A stretch of 64,000 bases of DNA from Melghirimyces profundicolus (GCF_003054245.1 NZ_QBKR01000007.1:62001-126000), one strand, 5' to 3'; counted from the stretch's first letter, positions 1 to 8,652 are shown. Program-made: numbers and translations. The notes: generated by a model not told the origin, from the letters alone.

Positions 1-1
1 T

Positions 2-454
2 TTATTGATTCTGGATGAACCGACCAGCGGATTGGATCCTCTCATGCAGGGTGTCTTTTTCAATGTATTAAAAGAAGAGAAGGAAAAAGGGAAAACCATT
101 TTCTTTTCCACGCACATCTTGAGTGAAGTGGAGAAAATATGCGACCGGTTTGCCATCATCCGTCAGGGGCAAATCGTGGCGACAAAAGATGTGGAAAGCA
201 TCCGGAAGCAGGTCATGCGCATTTTGAAAGTGGAATATCCGGCTCAGGATCGGATTCCGCATATTGAACATGAACAAATTGTCAAACGGGAAGTGCATGA
301 TCATATCGTCAGGTATTATGTACAGGGAAAAATCAACGAGGTGTTGCGCCAAATTGTCCATGATGAACTGAACGACATCCGTGTCGAAGAACCGTCCATC
401 GAAGAAATATTCATGGATTATTACCAACCGAAAGAACCGGAGGGAGGGAAATGA
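2..454 (+). CDS. ABC transporter ATP-binding protein (C-terminal part)
   Basis: The reading frame is open from the first bases of the window, so the N-terminal part with Walker A lies outside. The visible part begins at Walker B and D-loop (LLILDEPTSGLDP), followed by the switch histidine in FFSTHILSEVEK. A C-terminal extension of about 90 residues follows, as in CcmA/NatA-type ATPases that pair with ABC-2 permeases. It would hydrolyse ATP to drive the membrane protein encoded next, whose ATG overlaps this TGA stop (ATGA at 451-454), implying translational coupling. The exported substrate cannot be told from sequence; drug or peptide export would be typical. Confidence 0.9.
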   Translation, partial: LLILDEPTSGLDPLMQGVFFNVLKEEKEKGKTIFFSTHILSEVEKICDRFAIIRQGQIVATKDVESIRKQVMRILKVEYPAQDRIPHIEHEQIVKREVHDHIVRYYVQGKINEVLRQIVHDELNDIRVEEPSIEEIFMDYYQPKEPEGGK

Positions 455-1251
455 GGATGTCCATTTTCAAACAAGAATTAAAATTCCATCGTAACAGTTT
501 TATCATTTGGGCGGTGGTCATGGTTCTTTTTGTCTTCGTCTACCTGGGTTCATATGAAGCGATCGCAATGGACGAACAAATGATGAAAGTGTACGAAAAA
601 TTGCCGGAAGCCATGAAGAAAGCATATTATATGGATCAGGTCAATATGGCGGATATCCACGGTTATTTTGTGAGTACATTTATGTATCTCATCATCCTGA
701 TGGGGATTTATACGGCCATTTCGACCGCCACGGTTTTTGCCAAAGAAGAAGATCGGCGGACAGCCGAATTTTTGTACACCCGACCGGTGACGCGCACGAA
801 CATTTTTGCACAAAAAATTTTGAGCAACTTGACCGGTTTGATCCTGATGCATCTGATGGTTCTGGGTGCCATCTTTTTGACCCTGACCGGCATCATTACG
901 GCAGACTATGAGCCGGCTGTCTTTGTTTATGTTGTCATGTCAACGTTTTTTGTCAGTGCAGCGATCGGTGCCGTGGGGTGGTTGATATCGACATTCCTGA
1001 CCGGCGAAAGACTGGCTTCGTCCTTCGGCATCGGACTGGTGCTGGGATCCTATATGTGTCATATCCTTTCCGGACTGGCCGAAGAGCTGGAACCTTTTCA
1101 ATACTTCAGTCTGATGTATTATACCGATCTGCCTTTCATTGTTCAGAACTCCGCTTTACCTTGGGAAAAAACGGCGATCATGCTTCTGATTTTTGTCGTT
1201 TCCGGTGGTTTGGCCCATTTCCGGTTCCAAAGCAAGGATATTCATGTGTAG
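451..1251 (+). CDS. ABC-2 type transporter permease
   Basis: A 266-residue membrane protein with about six hydrophobic segments. Residues 15-33 (IIWAVVMVLFVFVYLG) form the first, then come a large loop and further helices near 75-95, 115-150, 155-185, 190-210 and 240-260. The motif EEDRRTAEFLYTRPVTR after the second helix is typical of ABC-2/NosY-type permeases that dimerise around an export path. The gene overlaps the upstream ATPase gene by four bases, so the two make one exporter. The TetR-type gene 60 bases downstream is a plausible local regulator. Two near starts (451 and 457) are possible; the overlap favours 451. Confidence 0.87.
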   Translation: MRMSIFKQELKFHRNSFIIWAVVMVLFVFVYLGSYEAIAMDEQMMKVYEKLPEAMKKAYYMDQVNMADIHGYFVSTFMYLIILMGIYTAISTATVFAKEEDRRTAEFLYTRPVTRTNIFAQKILSNLTGLILMHLMVLGAIFLTLTGIITADYEPAVFVYVVMSTFFVSAAIGAVGWLISTFLTGERLASSFGIGLVLGSYMCHILSGLAEELEPFQYFSLMYYTDLPFIVQNSALPWEKTAIMLLIFVVSGGLAHFRFQSKDIHV

Positions 1252-1325
1252 TCAGAGCTGGTTTCATCGGTCCATGATTGACATAATAGGAAGGGTGAGA
1301 CTGGAATGAGTTGAGGAGGATCACT

Positions 1326-2078
1326 GTGGCCGAAAATCGTTCCCGAAGAACATCAAAAAAGAAGCAAAAGATTCTGCTGACCGCTGAACGGTTGTTTTTA
1401 AAAAAAGGGATTCGCGCCGTAACTGTGGAAAACATCGTGGATGAGGCGCAAGTGAGCAAGGCTACTTTTTATAAATATTTTCGCAACAAAGAAGATATCT
1501 TGGAGCGGGTTTTTATCCACATGACGGACGAAATTGCCGCTCATTACCGGGATATAGTCGAACAAGCAAAGCGGGACGGCCTGACGAAGGAGATGTTTTT
1601 AAAACTGTTCAATGTGAACGAATATGATCGGTATTACCAGTCCGATTATGCTCTGGAACTGTTTCGGGATTATCCTGAACTTACAAATAAAATACAGTCG
1701 CACGGGTTGGAGAAGGTGATGCCCTTTTACCAGGAATTAATTCGTCTGGCCAAAGCGGAAGGGATCATCCGCACGGATGTGGATACCGACGTATTAATGG
1801 TATACACGCTGCAGATCCGAAGAATGTTCATTGAGCATCCCCAGCTGCCCGGACACATGAATGTGAAAGAGGCCACTACCCGGTTCTTGGATCTGTATTT
1901 GTACGGTGTGATGGAAAGGGATTCATCCATTAAAACCCGAAGGGAGAGATTCCCGCCGACTGTGCCAAAAAAAGATCTGCACAGTCTCGTGGACCGTCTG
2001 GAGGAACGGGATCAAAAAAGCGCCCGTGATTTTCTTTTGTATCTGGTCGACCGCAGTAAAAACACGGGTGATGAATAA
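1326..2078 (+). CDS. TetR/AcrR family transcriptional regulator
   Basis: A 250-residue DNA-binding repressor. The N-terminal helix-turn-helix is clear (KKQKILLTAERLFLKKG, then VSKATFYKYFRNKEDIL), and a helical ligand-binding domain follows. I choose GTG at 1326 because GAGGAGGA at 1313-1320 sits five bases upstream; a longer TTG start at 1311 would overlap that site. TetR proteins usually control an adjacent exporter, here the ABC pair just upstream, though the ligand is unknown. The C-terminal region (about residues 200-250) is charged and longer than in many TetR proteins. Confidence 0.88.
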   Translation: MAENRSRRTSKKKQKILLTAERLFLKKGIRAVTVENIVDEAQVSKATFYKYFRNKEDILERVFIHMTDEIAAHYRDIVEQAKRDGLTKEMFLKLFNVNEYDRYYQSDYALELFRDYPELTNKIQSHGLEKVMPFYQELIRLAKAEGIIRTDVDTDVLMVYTLQIRRMFIEHPQLPGHMNVKEATTRFLDLYLYGVMERDSSIKTRRERFPPTVPKKDLHSLVDRLEERDQKSARDFLLYLVDRSKNTGDE

Positions 2079-2105
2079 ATGTAAAAAACCGAACGGAGAG
2101 GATGG

Positions 2106-2480
2106 GTGGGGACCGTGAGAAAAGACCGGAGAAGGGAGACCGGCCGGATCGGGGAAGCCCTGGCGGCCCGTTTTTTGTCGGACAAGGGGTACCGGATCCT
2201 CGAAACCAACTGGCGTAATCGCCTGGGTGAACTGGACCTCATTACGGAAAAGGACGGCCTGCTGGTCATCGTCGAAGTCCGCACCACCCGGAGCCGCCGT
2301 TTCGGAATGGGGTTCCAATCCGTCGACCGGAAAAAACAACAACAGGTCCGCAGGCTCACCCTGTCTTATCTCCAAGTCCGCCATCGGGAACTGACGCCTT
2401 TCCGGTTCGACGTCGTCTCCGTCCTCCTCACCCCCACCAATGAACCGGCCCGGATCGATCACCTGGAAGGGGCGTTTTGA
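2106..2480 (+). CDS. yraN: YraN family (UPF0102) endonuclease-like protein
   Basis: A small 124-residue protein with the YraN signature: an N-terminal GRIGEALAARFLSDKGYRIL helix, then NWRNRLGELDLITEKDGLLVIVEV, which carries the E-x-D-L-I and E-V-(R/K) residues of the restriction-endonuclease-like fold. The usual VEVKTR reads VEVRTTR here. Function is not settled in the family; a Holliday-junction or nuclease-like role is often suggested. GTG codons at 2106 and 2115 are both possible starts after GGAGAGG at 2095-2101. In many Bacillota yraN lies next to comM/yifB; here comM is 10 kb away. Confidence 0.88.
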   Translation: MGTVRKDRRRETGRIGEALAARFLSDKGYRILETNWRNRLGELDLITEKDGLLVIVEVRTTRSRRFGMGFQSVDRKKQQQVRRLTLSYLQVRHRELTPFRFDVVSVLLTPTNEPARIDHLEGAF

Positions 2481-2578
2481 TCATCGGTAACGGTTTGGGG
2501 TCCAGTCATATCTCAAGAACCCGTCTGGACAACGATTTCACCATGGTGAAATGGCTGCTGCCGGGGGGAGAGTCTTAA
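2477..2578 (+). CDS. Possible 33-residue ORF
   Basis: A short open frame starts at TTG 2477, overlapping the end of yraN, and runs to TAA at 2576-2578. The peptide ends ...DFTMVKWLLPGGES. I do not recognise it. It has no ribosome site of its own and could be the decayed tail of a gene lost between yraN and the convergent gene that follows. Confidence 0.18.
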   Translation: MIIGNGLGSSHISRTRLDNDFTMVKWLLPGGES

Positions 2579-2585
2579 AACCGGA

Positions 2586-3161
2586 TCACACCGCCTCCAA
2601 GTGTCCGTTCAACAGCTCCCGGTAAAGCTCGTCCCCGCCGATGTGGACGCGCATCGACACCTGATCCCGGCCGTTTTCCTGCCATTGGTAGAGCTGTTGG
2701 AACACCAGGTAAATGCACTTTTTCACTTCGATGTGGGGAAACAATTTCAGATCGACGAAAAAGCTGTACAGACTGGACTCGTCCACGGTGTGGCTGACCA
2801 CTTTCATCGCTTCAAAGGTTTTTTCCAACCCGTTCAGCAGGTGGCCCATCCATTCCGGGCGCCCCGCTTTTCCTTTTTCGTCCAGATAGTGAATGGTGAA
2901 ACCCATCATGGGATAGCGGTGGATGTCCGCCTCGGTGTACTGGGTTTCCTGATCGCTTTTGGCGTCGTACAGGAAAAACTCCAAGTGGTACCGCTTCGAT
3001 TCCCCGCGTTCCACAGATTGCTTGCGAGCCATCTGATGTTTCAGTCTCAGCTCGTCGTTTTCCTTTTTCAAGCGCTGCAACTCTCTATGTAAATATTCCT
3101 TTTCCTCGGAGTAATCCGGATCCGGAGTAAAGTCGAAGAGCCGTTTGAGTTTCGAAAACAT
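2586..3161 (-). CDS. Hypothetical protein with N-terminal coiled coil
   Basis: A 191-residue protein of unknown function. It starts MFSKLKRLFDFTPD and continues with a heptad-rich stretch (YLHRELQRLKKENDELRLKH, about residues 22-45) that should form a coiled coil. A mixed alpha/beta region follows, with FTIHYLDEKGKAGRPEW and a C-terminal end rich in aromatic and acidic residues. I choose ATG at 3161 (minus strand) because an AGGAGAGAGG site lies about six bases before it; a much longer frame upstream runs through low-coding sequence. No signal peptide or membrane segment is visible. It stands alone, convergent with yraN. Confidence 0.65.
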   Translation of the reverse strand: MFSKLKRLFDFTPDPDYSEEKEYLHRELQRLKKENDELRLKHQMARKQSVERGESKRYHLEFFLYDAKSDQETQYTEADIHRYPMMGFTIHYLDEKGKAGRPEWMGHLLNGLEKTFEAMKVVSHTVDESSLYSFFVDLKLFPHIEVKKCIYLVFQQLYQWQENGRDQVSMRVHIGGDELYRELLNGHLEAV

Positions 3162-3515
3162 CCAACCTCTCTCCTCTGGGAGCAAAATTTTCATATCGTG
3201 TACATTATATAATACATAAACGTACATGCCTGAATAAAGTGCGTCAGGGCCGTTTCGGTTGGAGTCCCACGGACGGGGGGCTTTTTCCTGTTTTCGGAGT
3301 CCACCTCCCAAAACCCTCCCGGACGGGGGGATTCCCGCGGCAACAGGAAAACCCGCTGTCGGGGACAGGGGTTTTCCATCCGGCCTGTTTTTGTTCCTCT
3401 TCCCTTCCATGAAGGGAGCCAAACATCCGTGGGAATGAAGAAAAAACAGAAATCCTCTTTTTGCTTTCAGGCCTGAAACAGGTGAAAGATGAACAGAGAG
3501 GGGGAAGGTGAATTG
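3162..3515. other. Intergenic region without a recognised gene
   Basis: This stretch separates the hypothetical gene (minus strand) from the small zinc-ribbon gene (plus strand). Near 3200-3215 the sequence tacattatataatacat gives a minus-strand TATAAT box suited to the hypothetical gene. The rest is G/C-rich with several short inverted repeats (for example GGACGGGGGG twice near 3270 and 3310) but no open frame I can support. Confidence 0.4.
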
Positions 3516-3668
3516 ATGGCGGTTTGTCCAACTTGCAAAGGAAAAGGAAAGATCCGAACCCTCCTCCCCATTCCGATGGATGCCCCCTGCGCGATGTGCG
3601 GCGGGACGGGGAAAAGACCGCCGGAAAAGCGAGACGGGAACAGGAATTCCGATGACAAAACGAAATAA
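3516..3668 (+). CDS. Small CxxCxGxG zinc-ribbon protein (50 aa)
   Basis: A 50-residue protein with two zinc-binding half-sites: CPTCKGKGK near the N-terminus and CAMCGGTGK about 20 residues later. This is the CxxCxGxG pattern of the DnaJ zinc finger, here as one stand-alone pair. The ATG at 3516 follows GGGGGAAGG with good spacing. The C-terminus is short, charged and probably disordered. Such stand-alone mini-fingers are common in Bacillota, but their partners are mostly unknown; binding unfolded protein or nucleic acid would be guesses. Confidence 0.6.
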   Translation: MAVCPTCKGKGKIRTLLPIPMDAPCAMCGGTGKRPPEKRDGNRNSDDKTK

Positions 3669-3697
3669 ATCCGCGACGCAAACGAGCCAACCCCGAG

Positions 3698-4003
3698 AAG
3701 CGTTGTGAAAAAGTGAGCGGCAGCATTTACCCAAAGCCGCTCCGGCTGCACTCACAGAGCACAAGTCTCGCCTGGGGTCGCTTCGCTCCCCGGTCTCGCT
3801 ATGCTGTCCTGCAGAGATGGTTGCACTGTCCGCTCCGAATCATCCTGCTGCGGGCAGGGGCAAAGGCCTTCGGATGCAACACAGCGGAGCTTTTGCCCCT
3901 GAACGCCCTTTCAGGCTGATTCTCCGCTGGGCAGGACAGCAAAGTCGCTATTTTGGGTAAACGCTTCCCCTTTTCTCGAGAAGAACATTAAATCACCAAC
4001 GCT
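3698..4003 (+). repeat. Dispersed MITE-like element, copy 1 (full)
   Basis: A repeat of about 305 bases bounded by imperfect inverted ends: GAAGCGTTGTGA on the left and TCACCAACGCTTC on the right. The interior holds landmarks seen in the other copies: TGAGCGGCAGCATTTACCC near the left end, AGCACAAGTCTCGCCTGGG, GTCCTGCAG, GGGCAGGGGCAAA, and GGGCAGGACAGCAAAGTCGC near the right end. No convincing protein is encoded. It fits a non-autonomous transposable element. Its right end abuts the gene remnant at 4059. Confidence 0.75.
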
Positions 4004-4058
4004 TCGAGAGGTTGGTTCTTTTTTTGCACGTTAAACTTTTTTGAGACCGGATCCAATA

Positions 4059-4350
4059 AAAACGCCCTCTTTTTCTCAGCCTCCGGACCGAGAACTTTTT
4101 CGGCCGGTCCCGGGACTTCCCCGGCGATCGCTGGGACCGCACCCCGGAGGGCCAGCCGGAGGCTTATCACGTTCCTGAGGGCAACGCCGCGTATTTTATG
4201 ATGGACCGGGTGGAAGGACCTTACCGTCTGTCCAACGGTTGGACCACGGTGTTCATCACCGGGCCCGACGGGGAGGTGCTGGAGTTCGGGGAATTCGATG
4301 GGGAAACAGAAGAAAAACCGGCCCGAAGCCAGGGGCCGGTGGAAGAGTGA
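4059..4350 (+). pseudogene. C-terminal remnant of an unrecognised protein
   Basis: An open frame without a start codon at its head runs from about 4059 to TGA at 4348-4350. The last 60 residues look like real protein (AAYFMMDRVEGPYRLSNGW, VFITGPDGEVLEFGEFDGE), and a transcription terminator follows directly. The upstream part is cut by the repeat element that ends at 4003. I cannot assign a family. A disrupted gene whose 5' part was lost on element insertion or recombination is the simplest reading. Confidence 0.4.
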
Positions 4351-4384
4351 CACCCCATTTCTTGCGGGAGGGGTGTTTTGTCGT
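4351..4384 (+). terminator. Rho-independent terminator
   Basis: The inverted repeat CACCCC...GGGGTG (4352-4375) is followed by TTTTGTCGTTTT. It sits immediately after the TGA of the remnant at 4059-4350, and its T-rich side is on the plus strand, so it would have served that gene. It could partly stop brnQ transcription from the other side. Confidence 0.6.
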
Positions 4385-4385
4385 T

Positions 4386-5708
4386 TTATGCACGGGAGAG
4401 GGATCCGTGGGGTTTCAGACGGTGCCAGGCATAGCCGATCAGCGCTCCGAGCAGGCCGGGAAGAAGCCAGCCGATTCCTTCCGAATAGAAGGGGAGCCAA
4501 CCATAGACTTGGTCCGTCCACCCGAGGGAAATATTCATGGCCTTCAAGCCGTCGGTGAAGCTGACCAGTGCGGTTCCGATCAATGCGAGGCCGTATATTT
4601 CCCGTGCCTGGTTCAAAGAAGGGAACAGGCTGAGCAGAATCAGCACGATCGCCATCGGATACAGGGCGGTCAGGACCGGAATGGAGACGGCGATGATCTG
4701 GGTCAGCCCCATGTTGGCGACGACCATGGCGGCGATACACAATGCCGCGGCGGTCTTTTTATAATCCAGGCCAGGGATGAGGCTGGAAAAGTAGAACGCC
4801 GAGGAAGTGACCAATCCCACGGAGGTGGTGAGGCAGGCCAGGGTGACTGCCGTTCCCAGCAGGAGCACTCCCGGATGGCCGAAGAGTTGCAGGACCACGG
4901 AGGTCAGGATCTGGCCGCCGTTTTCCGACATCCCCAGGGATTGGCTGGTGGCTCCCAGGTACCCCAGAGTGAGGTAGACCAGCGTCAATCCGAGGGCCGC
5001 CACCAGGCCGGCTTTGACCGTGACGGAGATGACGGTATTGCGATCGTTGGTCCGCTCCTTCACCGAACGGATGACCACGATTCCGAAGACCAGCGCCCCC
5101 AGGGTGTCCATGGTGAGATAACCCTCCATGAATCCCCTGAAGAAGGGTTGGGTCTTGTAATCCCCCATCGCGGTGCCGAAAGGTCCTGCCGGATCGATCA
5201 GGCTTTTCACCAGCAAGACACCGATGATCACCAGCAGCAGAGGAGTCAGAATTTTCCCGATGCGATTCACCAGTTTGGAGGGATTGAGCGCAAGCCAGAA
5301 GGTGATGGCGAAGAAAATCAGCGTATAGAGAAACAACGGCCAACCGTAGGCGTCGAAACCTTCCGGAAGGAAGGGGAACGCGCCCATTTCAAAGGCGACG
5401 GTGGCCGTGCGCGGGGTTCCGAACAGAGGGCCGATCACAAAATAAACCGCAACGGTAAAAGCCACTCCGAACCACGGATGGACCCTTCCGGCCATTGTCT
5501 GCAGGTTTCCGCCGGAAACCGCAATGGCGATCACGCCCAGCAGGGGAAGACCGACCGCGGTGAACACGAAGCCGGCCATGGCGGGCCAGACCTCGATCCC
5601 CGCCGCCTGTCCCAGGGCGGGAGGAAAGATCATGTTTCCGGCTCCGAAGAAGAGTGCCAACAGCATGAGTCCGATCATTGTGATATCCTTGGTATGAAAC
5701 GGTGTCAT
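4386..5708 (-). CDS. brnQ: Branched-chain amino acid:cation symporter BrnQ
   Basis: A 440-residue integral membrane protein with about twelve hydrophobic segments. The N-terminus carries the family signature LMLLALFFGAGNMIFPPALG. BrnQ (LIVCS family) imports leucine, isoleucine and valine with Na+ or H+ across the cytoplasmic membrane. Length is normal for the family. The ATG at 5708 is preceded (minus strand) by GGAG seven bases away. It is a single-gene unit, divergent from the peptidase-like gene at 5854 and convergent with a gene remnant. No T-box leader is evident in the 145-base upstream gap. Confidence 0.93.
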   Translation of the reverse strand: MTPFHTKDITMIGLMLLALFFGAGNMIFPPALGQAAGIEVWPAMAGFVFTAVGLPLLGVIAIAVSGGNLQTMAGRVHPWFGVAFTVAVYFVIGPLFGTPRTATVAFEMGAFPFLPEGFDAYGWPLFLYTLIFFAITFWLALNPSKLVNRIGKILTPLLLVIIGVLLVKSLIDPAGPFGTAMGDYKTQPFFRGFMEGYLTMDTLGALVFGIVVIRSVKERTNDRNTVISVTVKAGLVAALGLTLVYLTLGYLGATSQSLGMSENGGQILTSVVLQLFGHPGVLLLGTAVTLACLTTSVGLVTSSAFYFSSLIPGLDYKKTAAALCIAAMVVANMGLTQIIAVSIPVLTALYPMAIVLILLSLFPSLNQAREIYGLALIGTALVSFTDGLKAMNISLGWTDQVYGWLPFYSEGIGWLLPGLLGALIGYAWHRLKPHGSLSRA

Positions 5709-5853
5709 ACATATTACTCCTTGTATTCTGAATAAACCGTTGTCCGCTATACACGGAATTTTTGATTTTCACTATAACAGATGGAAACGCGGTTTGACAC
5801 CGGAATAATGAAAGAAATGTTAACCATTTTTTAAACGGTTGGAGGGTTGAAAA

Positions 5854-6555
5854 TTGAAACAGATCATCGCGATGGGGGGAGGCGGTTTCTCCATGGAGCC
5901 GGACAACCCTCTCCTGGACCGGTATGTGTTGCGGCAGAGCGGGAAAAAGCGGCCGAAAATCTGTTTTGTCCCCACCGCCAGCGGGGATTCCATCGACTAT
6001 ATCCGCCGCTTTTACCGGGCTTTCAAAAAGATGAATTGTGAACCGTCCCGCCTCACTCTGTTTCCCCCTCCCACCGCCGACTTGGAGGATTTCGTGATGG
6101 ATAAGGACATTTTGTACGTGGGAGGGGGAAACACCAAAAACCTGATGGCCCTGTGGAAAGAGTGGGAGCTGGATCGGATCCTCCGGAAAGCGTGGGAGGA
6201 AGGGAAAGTACTCGCCGGCATCAGCGCCGGGGCCAACTGTTGGTTTGAAGAGGGAGTGACCGACTCGATCCCCGGCCAGATCAGCCGGGTGAAGTGCCTG
6301 GGATTTCTGAAAGGGAGCTTCTGCCCGCATTTTGACGGCCAAAACGAGCGACGCCCGGGGTTTCACCGTCTGCTTCTGAACGGGGACATCGGAAACGGAT
6401 TCGCCGCCGATGACGGAGCTGCTCTCCATTTTGTCGGGAGCGAGTTGAAGAGCGTCATCGCGTCCCGTCCCCATGCCCGGGCCTTTGCTTTGAAAAGGGA
6501 GGGCGGGAGCGTGGTGGAACGGCAACTGGCGACGACCTGTTTGGGAGAAGAATGA
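5854..6555 (+). CDS. Peptidase E-like (S51 family) protein
   Basis: A 233-residue class I glutamine amidotransferase-like protein. It starts KQIIAMGGGGFS and contains the S51 nucleophile elbow GISAGANCWFE (serine near residue 127) after YVGGGNTKNLM, the strand-turn that sits before it in aspartyl dipeptidases. S51 peptidases cleave Asp-X dipeptides; Bacillota paralogues of this length are often called type 1 glutamine amidotransferase-like without proven activity. The TTG start at 5854 is supported by GGAGGGTT at 5841-5848. It is transcribed alone, divergent from brnQ. Confidence 0.85.
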   Translation: MKQIIAMGGGGFSMEPDNPLLDRYVLRQSGKKRPKICFVPTASGDSIDYIRRFYRAFKKMNCEPSRLTLFPPPTADLEDFVMDKDILYVGGGNTKNLMALWKEWELDRILRKAWEEGKVLAGISAGANCWFEEGVTDSIPGQISRVKCLGFLKGSFCPHFDGQNERRPGFHRLLLNGDIGNGFAADDGAALHFVGSELKSVIASRPHARAFALKREGGSVVERQLATTCLGEE

Positions 6556-6600
6556 GCCTTTATACCCGTCCAACGGTGAAATGCAGGGAAACAAACAGAG

Positions 6601-6656
6601 ACGGACAACCGCTCCGATTTCGGTCGGACTGAGGGCGGTTGCCCGTTTGGTTTTAT
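6601..6656 (+). terminator. Probable terminator of the peptidase E-like gene
   Basis: The inverted repeat ACGGACAACCGC (6601-6612) pairs with GCGGTTGCCCGT (6635-6646) with one mismatch, and is followed by TTGGTTTTATGG. It lies 45 bases after the stop of the S51-type gene. Confidence 0.5.
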
Positions 6657-7129
6657 GGTTCCTTTCGCTGGCTGGGCCGGGTCCCTTCTCCGATCAGGCG
6701 AAGGTCCGCATCCGCATCCCCGTGCTCCCGTTGAACCTCTGCCGGTTCCCGCTTCGCTTTTTGCGCCTGGGTGAGGTGCTCTTCTTTTTCATTTCCACGA
6801 TGGGTCATCGTAAACCCCTCCTTTCCTTCCTTTTAAGGTTCCCTTTCGTTGAGCCGTTAATCATGGAGAAAGAAAAAGAATGACAGCGATGGCAGCGCGT
6901 TACCCCGGCATGACGTATTTCAGGCGATCACCGATCCGAGATGATTCTCCGCCGGTTCCTGATTCCAATGGATTTGGAGCCCCCATGGGCGCTGTTTTCT
7001 TTACAGTCTTATCACTGTTTATATATATATATCTTCTCTCCGCAGAAACACTAATGGAAAGCTTCCCTCCTTTAACGATGTCAACAAGGGGAATGACAAA
7101 GTTGCATTTTCTTTGCATTGAGAAGGGGA

Positions 7130-7143
7130 TGTAACCGCTTTAT
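7130..7143 (+). promoter_or_regulatory. cre-like (CcpA) half-match before mtlA
   Basis: TGTAACCGCTTTAT agrees with the first ten or so positions of the CcpA box TGWAANCGNTNWCA but ends in AT rather than CA. It lies about 50 bases before the mtlA start, where catabolite repression of a sugar PTS operon would act. The match is imperfect and could be chance. Confidence 0.25.
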
Positions 7144-7179
7144 CCTTGAGATAGACGGGAACCAAAGGAGGGAATGCGC

Positions 7180-8652
7180 ATGTCCGGCCTTCAAGCAAAT
7201 CAGAGTGTCACCCATGGTGACCATTCCTGGCGGGTAAAAATTCAACGGATGGGCAGTTTTTTAAGTGGACTGATCATGCCGAATATCGGGGCATTCATCG
7301 CCTGGGGACTGATTACGGCCCTGTTCATACCGACCGGATGGCTGCCCAATGAGAACCTGGCCCAGTTGGTCGATCCGATGATCAAATATCTGTTACCGCT
7401 GTTGATCGGTTTCACCGGCGGCAATATGGTGTACGGCGCCCGCGGCGGGGTGGTGGGTGCCACAGCTGCGCTCGGCGTCATCGTCGGAGCCGACATCCCC
7501 ATGTTTCTGGGGGCCATGATCATGGGACCCTTGGGCGGGTGGGCCATCAAAGGGGTGGACCGCCTGTTCGAAGGAAAAGTGCGTTCCGGTTTCGAGATGC
7601 TGGTCAACAACTTCTCCGCCGGGATTGTGGCGGGTCTGCTCACGATTGCAGCCTATCTCGCCATCGGACCGGTGGTGTTGGGGTTGAACAAAGCCCTGGC
7701 CGCTGGCGTGGAGTGGATCATCGGGGTGGGATTGCTGCCGTTGGCCAACATTTTCATTGAACCGGCCAAGGTGTTATTTCTGAACAATGCCATCAATCAC
7801 GGCATCCTGAGCCCGATCGGGGTGGATCAGGCCTCCAGAACAGGTCAGTCGATTCTCTTCCTGCTGGAAACCAATCCGGGGCCGGGTCTCGGGATCCTGG
7901 CCGCATACTGGCTGTTCGGCAAAGGGATGGCCAAGCAATCCGCACCCGGTGCGACGATCATCCATTTCCTGGGCGGCATCCATGAGATTTATTTCCCATA
8001 TATCCTGATGAAACCGGTACTCATCCTGGCTGCGATCGGTGGCGGCGTCGCCGGGGTCTTCACTTTCTCCCTCTTCGGGGCGGGATTGGTGGCGGTTCCT
8101 TCTCCGGGCAGCATCTTCGCCCTGATGGCGATGACACCCCGGGGCGGATATCCGGGTGTGCTTGCCGGAGTACTGGTCGCGACGACCGTTTCGTTCCTGG
8201 TGGCCTCGCTGTTCCTGAAACGAAGTGCCGCAACCGAAGGGGATCTGGAGGCGGCCACCCGCAGAATGGAAGCGATGAAAGGGAAGAAAAGCAAGCCTCT
8301 TTCGGCGGTGATGGAGGAACCGGCGGAAGTCACCGTTCGCGAAGAACCGCTTGAAAAGGAAGAGGAAGTGAACAAAATCGTATTTGCCTGCGATGCGGGC
8401 ATGGGTTCCAGCGCCATGGGCGCCTCGATCCTGAAAAACAAGGTGCAAAAAGCGGGTCTCGATATCGAAGTGACCAACACTGCCATCAGCAAACTCCCCG
8501 CCGATGCCGACATCGTGATCACTCACAAGAACCTGACCGACCGGGCGAAAGCGAAACTGCCAGGAGCCCGGCACATTTCGGTGGACAACTTCCTGGGCAG
8601 TTCCGAATACGATGCCCTCGTCAACCGGCTGAAAAAAGACGAAGCGAAATAA
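7180..8652 (+). CDS. mtlA: PTS mannitol transporter subunit IICB
   Basis: This protein (490 residues from the chosen start) takes up and phosphorylates mannitol to mannitol 1-phosphate. Residues about 20-345 form the membrane IIC domain with several helices and the conserved IHEIYFPYILMKP motif. A charged linker (about 355-395) leads to the IIB domain, whose phosphorylated cysteine is in FACDAGMGSSAMGAS (Cys404). There is no IIA domain, as in Gram-positive MtlA; mtlF supplies it. ATG at 7174 is too close to AAAGGAGGG (7164-7172), so ATG at 7180, seven bases away, is the better start. It is first in the operon mtlA-mtlR-mtlF-mtlD. Confidence 0.96.
   Translation: MSGLQANQSVTHGDHSWRVKIQRMGSFLSGLIMPNIGAFIAWGLITALFIPTGWLPNENLAQLVDPMIKYLLPLLIGFTGGNMVYGARGGVVGATAALGVIVGADIPMFLGAMIMGPLGGWAIKGVDRLFEGKVRSGFEMLVNNFSAGIVAGLLTIAAYLAIGPVVLGLNKALAAGVEWIIGVGLLPLANIFIEPAKVLFLNNAINHGILSPIGVDQASRTGQSILFLLETNPGPGLGILAAYWLFGKGMAKQSAPGATIIHFLGGIHEIYFPYILMKPVLILAAIGGGVAGVFTFSLFGAGLVAVPSPGSIFALMAMTPRGGYPGVLAGVLVATTVSFLVASLFLKRSAATEGDLEAATRRMEAMKGKKSKPLSAVMEEPAEVTVREEPLEKEEEVNKIVFACDAGMGSSAMGASILKNKVQKAGLDIEVTNTAISKLPADADIVITHKNLTDRAKAKLPGARHISVDNFLGSSEYDALVNRLKKDEAK

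Larger units (their letters stand above)
6556..7173. other. Intergenic region upstream of mtlA
   Basis: No gene with believable codon use is found here; frames at 6581 and 6880 have no ribosome sites and odd composition. It begins with a terminator-like hairpin and carries an A/T tract (tatatatatata near 7020), then the leader of the mannitol operon. The distance leaves room for a promoter controlled by MtlR and CcpA, but I cannot place a clear -35/-10 pair. Confidence 0.4.

Noticed and set aside
3698-4003. Protein-coding frames within the dispersed repeats
   Set aside because: Short frames occur in some copies but are not kept between copies, and the 55-base units break any frame.
4239-5735. 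A 498-residue plus-strand frame antisense to brnQ
   Set aside because: It is the shadow of brnQ, rich in Gly, Asp, Arg and Gln, with no family motif or ribosome site. The minus-strand frame is a clear transporter.
6581-7134. Two frames (100 and 84 residues) before mtlA
   Set aside because: No ribosome site, and composition unlike neighbours; the stretch is better read as an operon leader.
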